Part shown: positions 1-6,709 of the stretch, one piece after another
Numbering within the stretch: position 1 is the stretch's first letter
How the letters are laid out: each line of letters begins with the position of its first letter
NCBI GenBank assembly: GCA_030042765.1
Contig: JASHZA010000246.1
Span: forward strand, 1 to 7,484
Reading direction: 5' to 3'
Length of the DNA stretch: 7,484 nucleotides
Source of the DNA: Candidatus Binataceae bacterium
GTDB taxonomy: Bacteria > Desulfobacterota > Binatia > Binatales > Binataceae
Program-made: the position numbers and the translations under genes
The notes under the pieces: generated by a model
Database searches by the model: none
What the model saw: the letters and a program-made list of their open reading frames with translations, nothing else
What the model was told of the DNA's origin: nothing

Positions 1-41
1 GCAATATCATCGGCGAGCGCGTGCTCAAGCTGCCCCGTTGA
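1..41 (+). CDS. 3' end of a gene, possibly a second amidohydrolase-family protein (partial)
   Basis: An open frame enters from the left edge (first full codon at 3) and ends at TGA 39-41, encoding NIIGERVLKLPR. Only 12 residues are visible, so the product is not provable. The ending resembles the C-terminus of the following gene (RENVLKVFKFD) and the usual '(N)I..EN.LKLF' ending of amidohydrolase-2 (PF04909) proteins, so a tandem paralogue is the best guess (inference). The stop lies 29 nt before the next ATG, with no terminator between, which suggests co-transcription. Confidence 0.5.
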   Translation, partial: NIIGERVLKLPR

Positions 42-70
42 ACTCCTGCGACAATCAAACGGAGAATCAA

Positions 71-958
71 ATGCCCGACCTCAAATCAGCGTCCTACAAA
101 TTGGTCGATGCTTTCCTGCAGGTGCCGCCCCTGGCGGGAAAAAAGCCGGTGCAACAGATCGATGCGAATATCGACAAATGGTTCAAGCCGGGCGAGCAGG
201 TCAGACAGGGATTTACCGTGGACGACCTTGTGCGGGACATGGACGCCGCCGGCGTGGAGCGCGGTGTGATGACATCCGGCGTGATGCGCCTGCTGCCCAG
301 TCCCTATTCGGTCGGCCAGGGCATCTCGAATGAAACATACGAAAAAATCTGCACGCGGGTCGCTCAGATGCGCCAGAAGTATCCGGGCCGCTTTCATGCC
401 TGCTTCGGACTGGATCCGACCGGAATGATGCGGGCCGTGCGATGGCTGGTGCGGGCGGTGAATGAATTCGGTTTCCGCTCGGCCTGGATTATGCCGTCGC
501 TGGTGGGTCTGCCGCCCAATCACGCTTGCTATTATCCGATCTATGCAAAGTGCGTGGAGCTGGGCATTCCGATCAAAATCAATGTCGGCGTGCCAGGACC
601 GCTGCGGCCGGCATCGATGCAGCATCCGATGGCGCTGGACGAAGTGCTACTGGCGTTTCCGGAGCTGACGGTCGTCGGATGTCATTTGGGGCATCCGTGG
701 ATCGGCGAAATCGTGGCGCTGCTGCAAAAGCATCGCAACTTCTACCTGATCACGTCGGCGTGGGCGCCCAAGTATATTCCCGCCGAATTGTGGAATCTGG
801 CCAACAAGCGCGGGCCGGATCGCCTGATGTGGGCCAGCGACCATCCGCTGATCCCCCTGGAGCGCTGCGCACGCGAAGGCTGGGAGGCGCCGCTGAACGA
901 TACCGCCCGCCGCGGCTATCTACGGGAGAACGTGCTGAAGGTGTTCAAGTTCGATTGA
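71..958 (+). CDS. Amidohydrolase-2-like TIM-barrel protein lacking the HxH metal motif
   Basis: 295 residues, the usual length for PF04909 proteins (ACMSD-like decarboxylases/hydrolases, cytoplasmic). The frame could open at TTG 38, overlapping the previous stop, but ATG 71 has GGAG (61-64) six bases upstream and is preferred. Family landmarks seen: a domain start at LVDAF (11-15), GVERGVMTSG (61-70), YPGRFHACFGLDP (104-116), GCHLGHPW (203-210), YLITSAWAPKYIP (225-237) and LMWASDHP (252-259). His205 and Asp257 match the conserved catalytic His and metal Asp. What is odd: the HxH that normally follows 'DA' reads F15-L-Q17, and the strand-5 His (usually 'IHxG') is Asn171. Three of the usual ligands are therefore absent, so metal binding and classical hydrolysis are doubtful. 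Substrate is unknown. It probably shares a transcript with the gene upstream. Confidence 0.85.
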   Translation: MPDLKSASYKLVDAFLQVPPLAGKKPVQQIDANIDKWFKPGEQVRQGFTVDDLVRDMDAAGVERGVMTSGVMRLLPSPYSVGQGISNETYEKICTRVAQMRQKYPGRFHACFGLDPTGMMRAVRWLVRAVNEFGFRSAWIMPSLVGLPPNHACYYPIYAKCVELGIPIKINVGVPGPLRPASMQHPMALDEVLLAFPELTVVGCHLGHPWIGEIVALLQKHRNFYLITSAWAPKYIPAELWNLANKRGPDRLMWASDHPLIPLERCAREGWEAPLNDTARRGYLRENVLKVFKFD

Positions 959-1119
959 GCCACAGCCTATTTGTGGTCGCCTTGCTGTCTCGCGCGACGC
1001 GTGACGAATGGAGAGGATCACCCAGGCCCGATGCTCGACGGACCTAATGCCGGACGCTTGGGCATCTGCGGAAAGGCTTTACGTGGGACGGCGTCGCGAT
1101 CACCCAAGCTAATCGAGCT

Positions 1120-1142
1120 GGTTCCGAGAGTCCTGCGGAACC
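1120..1142 (-). terminator. Stem-loop just 3' of the Cys-rich gene; possible terminator
   Basis: GGTTCCG (1120-1126) and CGGAACC (1136-1142) are perfect inverted 7-mers around a 9-nt loop. On the minus strand the hairpin starts 13 nt after the stop of the Cys-rich gene (1156-1158). There is no T-run after it, so it is not a canonical intrinsic terminator. It could serve as a 3' end stabiliser or a weak stop. Confidence 0.35.
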
Positions 1143-1155
1143 GTTCGGCCAGGAA

Positions 1156-1344
1156 TCAGATGTGATGGCGCATCATCCGACACTGGCCATGGTTGCCGCC
1201 GGAGCAACACGACGAACTTGGGCAGCAACTTTCCTGCTTCTGGCAGCAGGCGGGAGTGTCAGTGGCATTCGAGTAGGCGAAGACGCCGAATCCCGAGGCC
1301 ATCAGCACGATTCCCGCGAACACAGACAGCGCTACATGTTTCAT
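1156..1344 (-). CDS. Small exported Cys-rich peptide, probable metal or redox binder
   Basis: 62 residues on the minus strand. The start ATG (1344-1342) has AGGAG (1355-1351) six bases upstream, a good ribosome site that supports a real gene. Residues 1-23 look like a signal peptide: Lys2, a hydrophobic core to about 22, and a likely cut after VFA (21-23). The mature part of about 39 residues carries seven Cys in the pattern CC-x5-CC-x4-CC-x7-C (33/34, 40/41, 46/47, 55), plus His52, His60, His61 and two Met (57, 58). Such density of Cys, His and Met fits soft-metal (Cu, Zn, Cd) binding or disulfide packing in the envelope; this is inference from composition. I do not recognise the family. A pro-lipoprotein is unlikely, because no Cys sits at the expected lipobox position. 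It is monocistronic and divergent from the cyclase gene. It could be mistaken for a random ORF, but the signal peptide and ribosome site argue against that. Confidence 0.72.
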   Translation of the reverse strand: MKHVALSVFAGIVLMASGFGVFAYSNATDTPACCQKQESCCPSSSCCSGGNHGQCRMMRHHI

Positions 1345-1783
1345 GGTGCTCTCCTATCGCACGCTGAGAATATTTAAGCGATGGCAGGCCTAGGTCAGAC
1401 AGCTAGGCGCCTAGCACACTGCTCCAGCTATGACGGTTGAATATCACATCCCAGTCAGTGCGTGAACTGAACGATCGGTGGATTGCTTGTGCGCCGGTCC
1501 GCATCATTGCAGCTCTCCCGATGCGCTCAATCGTTCGCGCACGCCGCGAAGTGGGGCAAGGGCCACGGGAGAACGCTGTCATGAAGGTTTTGGCAAAGCC
1601 GGGCTCTAGCTCGGCGAAAACTTTCGCGAAGTCATCACATTCGAGCTCGAACGGCGCGAAGGCGGGGCGGGCTTCTGCGGGCACGCGTCCAGTCCGTTCC
1701 GTTCGGTGTCGCGCCAACCGCCTCTAGCGAAAGACGCAGAGTCCGTTTCATGATAAGACGTCTAGCTCTCAAAGGGGGAGCCG
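1345..1783. other. Divergent intergenic region between the Cys-rich gene and the cyclase gene
   Basis: These 439 nt hold the 5' sides of two divergent genes. I see the ribosome site of the leftward gene (1351-1355), the ribosome site of the rightward gene (GGGGGAG, 1774-1780), a 14-bp palindrome (1402-1415), a 12-bp palindrome TTCGAGCTCGAA (1640-1651) and an 8-bp one (AGACGTCT, 1756-1763). Open frames exist on both strands (about 96 and 104 codons, 1437-1727 and 1717-1403), but neither resembles a known family. No convincing sigma-70 promoter can be picked by eye for either gene. Confidence 0.5.
1402..1415. promoter_or_regulatory. Perfect 14-bp palindrome, candidate operator
   Basis: GCTAGGCGCCTAGC is identical to its reverse complement and lies 58 nt upstream of the start codon of the Cys-rich gene, with CCTAGG (1389-1394) close by repeating its half-site. 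Its position upstream of a presumed metal-binding peptide suits binding by a dimeric repressor or activator. No specific regulator family can be named from the sequence. Confidence 0.3.
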
Positions 1784-4414
1784 ATGCGCTGCCCGAGCTG
1801 CAATTCCGAAAATCCGCAGGGTAAAAAATTCTGCCTTCAGTGTGGCTTGCGGCTGGAGGGGCGGTGCCTGCATTGCGGGGCCGAGAATCCTCCAGCGGCG
1901 AGATTCTGTGGCGACTGCGGTAAGTCACTTCCAGCCAGCGCTGCCTCGTCCGTTTCAGCCGCTGCTCGGATGACTTCGACTTCTCTTGCCGAACAACCCT
2001 CGATCGACACCAACGACATACGCGAGGGCGAGCGCAAGACTGTCACTGCGCTGTTCGCCGACATCAAGGGTTCGATGGAGCTGATGGAGGACCTCGACCC
2101 CGAAGAAGCCCGCTCGATTATCGACCCTGCGCTCAAGTTGATGATCGACGCGGTGCGCCACTACGACGGTTACGTCGTGCAGTCCACCGGCGACGGCATC
2201 TTCGCGCTGTTCGGTGCGCCGGCCGCGCATGAAGATCATCCGCAACGCGCGCTGCATGCCGCGCTCAGGATGCAGGACCAGATACGCCGTTTCGCCGAAC
2301 GATTGCGCGCGGATAAAGGACTAAATCTCCAGGCGCGTGTCGGTGCCAACGTCGGTGAGGTCGTCGTGCGTTCGATCGAGACCGGCACAGGTCACGCCGA
2401 ATATACTCCGATTGGTCATTCGACCAGTCTCGCCTCACGGCTGCAAACGCTGGCGAATCCTGGCTCGATCGCAATCAGCGAAAACTTGCGCAAGCTAGTG
2501 GACGGTTATTTCACGCTCAAGGCGCTTGGCCCGGCTCGAATCAGAGGTCTGAGCGAGGCGATGAATGTTTACGAAGTGACCGGGCTCGGTCCGCTACGGA
2601 CGCGGCTGCAGCGCTCCGCATCCCGGGGCTATACCAAGTTCGTGGGACGCGAGCGCGAGATGGAGGTGCTCAGGCACGCGCTGGACCGGGCCAATGCTGG
2701 ACACGGCCAGATCGTGGCGGCGATGGCCGACTCGGGGGTGGGTAAATCGCGACTGTTCCATGAGTTCAAGGCGGCCTCGCAATCGGGATGCATGGTGCTG
2801 GAGACCTTTTCGGTGTCCCACGGCAAGGCCAGTGCCTATCTGCCGGTCATCGACCTCCTGCATGGTTATTTCAAAATCACCGGCGATGACGACGCACGCA
2901 CGCGGCGCGAGAAAGTGACCGGTCGTGTCGTCGCGCTCGACCGTCCGTTCGAGGATGCGCTGCCCTATCTGTTCGCTCTGCTCGGCATCGTGGAAGGTGA
3001 CGATCCGCTGGCGGAGATGGACGGGCAGATGAGGAAGCGGCGCACGCTGGAGGCGATCAAGCGTATCCTGCTGCGCGAGTCACTCAATCAGCCCTTGATG
3101 GTGATCTTCGAGGATCTGCACTGGATCGATGAGCAAACCCAAGAGTTCCTGAATCTGCTCGCTGATTCGATCGCCACCGCGAAAATACTGTTGCTGGTGA
3201 ACTACCGGCACGAATATTCGCATCAGTGGAACAGCAAAACATACTACACGCAGCTTCGCCTTGATCCGCTTGGACAAGAAGGCGCAGAGGAAATGCTCGC
3301 CGCGCTGCTCGGCGCCGGCGATGACCTTGCCCCGCTCAAGCGCGTCATTATCGAAAAAACCGAGGGCAATCCCTTTTTCATCGAAGAAATGGTGCTATCC
3401 CTATTCGATCAGGGCACACTGGCACGGAACGGCACCGTCAAGCTGGTCCACCCTCTCGATTCGCTGAAAATCCCGACCACGGTACAGGCGGTGCTCGCGT
3501 CCCGGATAGACCGCCTGCCCTCAGCGGAAAAAGAGCTTTTGCAGACCCTCTCGGTAATCGGTAGAGAGTTTCCGGTTTCCCTCGGAAGCGCAGTGTGGCA
3601 TCAGATTCCCGGCGGAGAGGATAGAGGATTGGATCTGCAGCAGATGCTAACCGATCTGCAATTGGCCGAGTTCATCTACGAGCAACCGGCGTTAGGGGAT
3701 CTTGAGTATACTTTCAAACACGCGCTCACGCAGGAAGTAGCCTACAATTCGGTACTCACGGAACGGCGCGTGGTCGTCCACGAGCGTGTGGGCGCGGCGA
3801 TAGAGCATATATTCTCTGCGAGTCTTTCCGATCATTACGACGAACTCGCGCATCACTACCACCACAGCGGGAACGCGCAAAAGGCGATCGAATACCTGCA
3901 TCGCGCGGCCGAGCAGGCGATATCACGATCTGCGTTCAGTGAGGCGCGACAGCCGCTTGATACCGCACTCGAATTGCTGCCAAGGCTTCCCGCAACGCTC
4001 GATCGCGATCGGACTGAAAGTTCCTTGCGCCTCAATCTAGGCATCTGTGCGATCTATGGCGACATTCTCGTCTTCATGAGCAAGGAAATGGTTGACAACC
4101 TCGAGCGGGCACGTGCGCAAAGCGAGAAGCTCGGTAGAGACATCCATCGCTGCGACGTTCTCTCAGCCTTGGCTTTTCTCTACGCCAACCGGCTCGAGGC
4201 TTCGAAGGCGAAGGCAGCGTGCGCCGAGTTGCTCGAGATTGCCACCGATCTGAATGACAGCGACATGATGGGTCGCGCCCTCTTTTGGCCCACTTTCACC
4301 CCATTATGGCAGGGCGATTTTCCGCCAGTCCTGGAGGGACTTGAGCGCGCTTACAACTTCCAATCAGCGCCCGGTCGCGGAAGGAACTCTCATTTGGTGG
4401 GTGGCAGATTCTGA
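1784..4414 (+). CDS. N-terminal part of a zinc-ribbon / class III cyclase / AAA ATPase / TPR protein (frame-broken)
   Basis: 876 residues before a premature TGA. The start ATG 1784 follows GGGGGAG. Order of domains: double zinc ribbon at 1-46 (Cys 3, 6, 17, 20 and 28, 31, 42, 45); class III adenylate/guanylate cyclase homology domain about 83-267; AAA/STAND-type ATPase about 285-560; winged-helix/TPR-like tail from about 570. The cyclase has both metal Asp (FADIKGS, Asp93; STGDGIF, Asp137) and Arg219. The substrate-specifying Lys position is Gln133, the partner position is Thr208, and the transition-state Asn position in 'GHSTSLASR' is Ser215. Walker A is ADSGVGKS (315-322), Walker B is VIFEDLHW (440-447). 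It would make a cyclic nucleotide in response to a signal sensed by the ATPase/TPR part, in the cytoplasm (family knowledge). The last residues (about 867-876) no longer look like the family, and the missing C-terminus continues in another frame at 4432-5169. Cyclase activity is doubtful. Confidence 0.9.
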   Translation: MRCPSCNSENPQGKKFCLQCGLRLEGRCLHCGAENPPAARFCGDCGKSLPASAASSVSAAARMTSTSLAEQPSIDTNDIREGERKTVTALFADIKGSMELMEDLDPEEARSIIDPALKLMIDAVRHYDGYVVQSTGDGIFALFGAPAAHEDHPQRALHAALRMQDQIRRFAERLRADKGLNLQARVGANVGEVVVRSIETGTGHAEYTPIGHSTSLASRLQTLANPGSIAISENLRKLVDGYFTLKALGPARIRGLSEAMNVYEVTGLGPLRTRLQRSASRGYTKFVGREREMEVLRHALDRANAGHGQIVAAMADSGVGKSRLFHEFKAASQSGCMVLETFSVSHGKASAYLPVIDLLHGYFKITGDDDARTRREKVTGRVVALDRPFEDALPYLFALLGIVEGDDPLAEMDGQMRKRRTLEAIKRILLRESLNQPLMVIFEDLHWIDEQTQEFLNLLADSIATAKILLLVNYRHEYSHQWNSKTYYTQLRLDPLGQEGAEEMLAALLGAGDDLAPLKRVIIEKTEGNPFFIEEMVLSLFDQGTLARNGTVKLVHPLDSLKIPTTVQAVLASRIDRLPSAEKELLQTLSVIGREFPVSLGSAVWHQIPGGEDRGLDLQQMLTDLQLAEFIYEQPALGDLEYTFKHALTQEVAYNSVLTERRVVVHERVGAAIEHIFSASLSDHYDELAHHYHHSGNAQKAIEYLHRAAEQAISRSAFSEARQPLDTALELLPRLPATLDRDRTESSLRLNLGICAIYGDILVFMSKEMVDNLERARAQSEKLGRDIHRCDVLSALAFLYANRLEASKAKAACAELLEIATDLNDSDMMGRALFWPTFTPLWQGDFPPVLEGLERAYNFQSAPGRGRNSHLVGGRF

Positions 4415-4431
4415 CCAGGTCGCTTAGTGCA

Positions 4432-5169
4432 TTGACATGGCCACTCCTTGGCTACCCGGAAAAGGCTCTGGTCCGAAACGAAGAAGCCCTAGCTTTGGCG
4501 CGCGAGAGAAAGGAACCTTGGACACTGGTTCCCACATTTTTTTGGTCAACCATCCTCCATATGCTGATCAGGAGACCCGAGATTGCTAAATCCCAGGTGG
4601 AGGAAGGGCTGCGACTCGCTCGGGAAGAGGCCTTGGTTGCAACCATTTCATCAAATGTGTTTTGGCACGGCTGTACGCTCGTCCAGCTCGGAAAGCTCGA
4701 AGCAGGTCTCATCGAATTGTCCGGGGTCGCGGCCGACCTTTATCAGTTCATGCGCTCCCCCGTCGGGTCCTTTCTTTTTCCAGCCTTGGCAGACGCTTAT
4801 CTAAAGGCCCGCCGGCGCGACCAGGGGCTACAGACCGTTGCCGAGGGACTCAAGGTTCTGGAGAACAGCGGAGCCCGTTTGGGTGAAGGCGAGCTGCGGA
4901 GGCTAAAGGGCGAGCTCCTGATGTTGGATAGCGGCGCCGAAAATCAGGCCGAGGGCAGCTTTCGCGACGCGATTGAAGTTGCTCGACGGCAGAGCGCCAA
5001 GTGGTTTGAACTCCGCACGACTACGAGCCTGGCGCGCCTGCTCGCGAAGCGGGAGAAAACGGGCGAGGCGCGCACGATGCTCGCCGAGATCTACGGCTGG
5101 TTTACCGAGGGTTTCGACACCGCCGACCTGAGAGAGGCGAAGGCGCTGCTCGAAGAATTAAGTAGGTAG
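4432..5169 (+). pseudogene. Detached C-terminal TPR portion of the cyclase/ATPase gene
   Basis: A frame open from 4345 to the TAG at 5167-5169 encodes the rest of the same protein. The first possible start is TTG 4432, with no ribosome site, so separate translation is unlikely. The text is helical TPR-type: LLGYPEKALVRNEEALALAR, ADAYLKARRRDQGL, GELRRLKGELLML, AEGSFRDAIEVARRQ. It ends with IYGWFTEGFDTADLREAKALLEEL, the characteristic terminus of the long cyclase-AAA-TPR family. Joined to the upstream part it gives about 1,120-1,135 residues, the normal length. The frame differs from the N part by +2/-1. It is either a true mutation or a sequencing/assembly error. These repeats normally form the protein-binding tail of the regulator. 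Confidence 0.82.
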
Positions 5170-5187
5170 ACTCGTGCCGACCTCAAC

Positions 5188-5234
5188 CTGCGTACTGCTA
5201 TTGACGCGGGCGCTATCCTGACGCGGTTACGCAG
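5188..5234. repeat. Inverted repeat enclosing a near-tandem direct repeat
   Basis: CTGCGTA (5188-5194) and TACGCAG (5228-5234) are perfect inverted 7-mers. Between them lies GCTAT-TGACGCGG (5197-5209), then GC, then GCTAT-CC-TGACGCGG (5212-5226): the same two blocks repeated with a 2-nt insertion. It begins 18 nt after the stop of the cyclase C part and lies about 150 nt before the flavin monooxygenase start. It could be an operator, or a terminator/attenuator fold for the gene upstream, though no T-run follows. The rest of the 217-nt gap shows only a repeated CCGTGA near 5308-5321. Confidence 0.4.
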
Positions 5235-5386
5235 CACTCGCTTAGGCGCGTCGGGCCAGCCGATGTCAAAGAGCCCGTCAGAACCGTATCCTCCGCGCGA
5301 CTCACCGTGATTCGCCGTGAGGCTGGTTGGCGACGCCCGATGTGGGATATCTTGGAGGACGGAAAGCCCAAAGGAGGCGTCCGACT

Positions 5387-6595
5387 ATGACTCGCACAAT
5401 TTCGATGCGCAACGGCATTTTCCTGGCCCCGTTTCACTCGCTCGACCAAGATCCGACTGAAGCACTTCACCGCGATCTTGAACTGATCGAGAATCTGGAC
5501 CGGTTGGGCTACGAGGAAGCCTGGATCGGCGAGCACCATTCGGCCGGCTTCGAGATCATCGCATCACCTGAAGTTTTCATCGCCGCTGCGGCCGAGAGGA
5601 CCAGGAATATCCGCCTCGGTACCGGAGTGGTGTCGCTGCCCTATCACAACCCGCTCATGACCGCGAATCGCATCATCCAGCTCGACCATCAGACGCGCGG
5701 CCGCGTGATGTTGGGCGTCGGCCCCGGCCTGCTTCCTTCCGACGCGATGATGCTGGGGATCGATCCGATGATCCAGCGCGATCGCATGATGGAGGGGTTG
5801 AAGGTCATCATGCGGCTCTTCGATGGCGAGGTGGTGACGGAAAAGACCGATTGGTACAACCTCGTCAACGCGCGTGCGCATCTGTTGCCCTATACCAAAC
5901 CGCATCCGGAGATCGCGGTGGCGAGTGCGGTAAGTCCCTCAGGCGGCCGCGCCGCGGGCAAGTATGGCTTCGGGATGTTGTGCGTGGCGGCGACCAACGC
6001 GTATGGCTTCGACGCGCTTGCCACCAACTGGCAGGTCGCGAACGAGATCGCGGCGGAAAACGGCCGCACCATGGATCGCGGTCGTCTGCGACTGGTCGGC
6101 CCGGTGCATCTCGCGGAAACTCGCGAGCAGGCGCGCAAGAATATCGAGTATGGCATCCGTCCATGGATGGAATACTTTGCGCGGTTGAATCCGCTCGCGC
6201 CAAAGTCCACGAGCGGAAAGGACCCAATCGACGACATGATCGATTCCGGCGCCGCCGTTATCGGCACGCCGGCAGACGCGATCGCGCAACTGCGACGCCT
6301 CGAAGCCAAACAGGGCGAGTTCGGTGCGTTCCTTCAGCTCGCGCACAACTGGGCGAGCTTCGAGAACACCATCAAGTCGTTTGATCTCTGGGCCGAGCAC
6401 GTCGCGCCGGTCTTCAAGAACGCTAACGTGAGCCGCCAGGCGTCGTACGACTGGACCATGTCGAATGCGGTCGACTTCATGGGCCAGGCGATGAACGCTG
6501 CTGGGGCGATGATGCAGAAGCACGCCGAAGAGCGGGCGGCGAAGAAGCAAGCGAGTGCTAAAAATGCCAGTGCGGCGCCCGCAGCTCCCAAGTGA
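5387..6595 (+). CDS. LLM-class flavin-dependent monooxygenase, limonene 1,2-monooxygenase (LimB)-like
   Basis: 402 residues. The frame is open from upstream (ATG 5327 possible), but ATG 5387 has AAGGAGG (5371-5377) nine bases before it and begins the conserved domain (MRNGIFLAPFHS, 7-18), so it is chosen. Family features of bacterial luciferase-like F420/FMN monooxygenases (TIM barrel): GYEEAWIGEHHS (41-52, with the E-H-H typical of this branch), RLGTGVVSLPYHNP (76-89), GRVMLGVGPG (105-114), VIGTPADAI (291-299) and a helix-rich C-terminus. The closest functional label I would give is limonene 1,2-monooxygenase/alkanal monooxygenase-like: a two-component enzyme inserting one oxygen atom from O2 using reduced flavin from a separate reductase, not present here. 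The substrate is not determinable. The last 20 or so residues are an Ala/Lys-rich disordered tail. It appears monocistronic, and no clear terminator follows. Confidence 0.9.
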   Translation: MTRTISMRNGIFLAPFHSLDQDPTEALHRDLELIENLDRLGYEEAWIGEHHSAGFEIIASPEVFIAAAAERTRNIRLGTGVVSLPYHNPLMTANRIIQLDHQTRGRVMLGVGPGLLPSDAMMLGIDPMIQRDRMMEGLKVIMRLFDGEVVTEKTDWYNLVNARAHLLPYTKPHPEIAVASAVSPSGGRAAGKYGFGMLCVAATNAYGFDALATNWQVANEIAAENGRTMDRGRLRLVGPVHLAETREQARKNIEYGIRPWMEYFARLNPLAPKSTSGKDPIDDMIDSGAAVIGTPADAIAQLRRLEAKQGEFGAFLQLAHNWASFENTIKSFDLWAEHVAPVFKNANVSRQASYDWTMSNAVDFMGQAMNAAGAMMQKHAEERAAKKQASAKNASAAPAAPK

Positions 6596-6709
6596 AGCAG
6601 CTTGGCGGCCTGCGCGGCATTCACACTACTCGAGGGGATCCGGCAGGGTCAGACCTCGAAACAGCGCAACTTCGAGTTGATCAAAACTAACGGCGTCACC
6701 CTTCGCACC
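6596..6709. other. Short non-coding gap downstream of the flavin monooxygenase
   Basis: No gene is supported here on either strand. A 6-bp inverted repeat CTCGAA/TTCGAG (6655-6660, 6671-6676) has no T-run. Minus-strand reading beyond the stop at 6712-6710 gives no further similarity to the FAD monooxygenase fragment that ends there, so the sequence after that point is unrelated to it. Confidence 0.4.

Noticed and set aside
38..70. TTG 38 as start of the amidohydrolase
   Set aside because: It overlaps the previous stop (TTGA), adds 11 polar residues unlike the family, and ATG 71 has a properly spaced GGAG.
959..978. CCACA/TGTGG stem-loop directly after the amidohydrolase stop as a terminator
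   Set aside because: Only 5 bp with a 7-nt loop and no T-run; expected by chance.
1403..1717. 104-codon minus-strand frame (and 96-codon plus-strand frame 1437-1727) in the divergent region
   Set aside because: TTG start for the minus frame, low-complexity Arg/Ser/Ala-rich text, overlapping open frames on both strands typical of GC-rich non-coding DNA, and no family resemblance. A degenerate gene cannot be excluded.
4376..4425. Programmed ribosomal frameshift joining the two cyclase parts
   Set aside because: No slippery heptamer, and family-like text appears to pass through a third frame, requiring two shifts; mutation or sequence error is simpler.
4432..5169. The 245-codon frame as an independent TPR gene
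   Set aside because: No ribosome site before the TTG, and its sequence is the continuation of the cyclase/ATPase family C-terminus.
5327..5386. ATG 5327 as start of the flavin monooxygenase
   Set aside because: It adds 20 basic residues unlike the family, and the strong AAGGAGG at 5371-5377 fits ATG 5387.
5939..6550. 203-codon minus-strand frame inside the flavin monooxygenase gene
   Set aside because: Antisense shadow of a strongly conserved coding sequence; no family resemblance.
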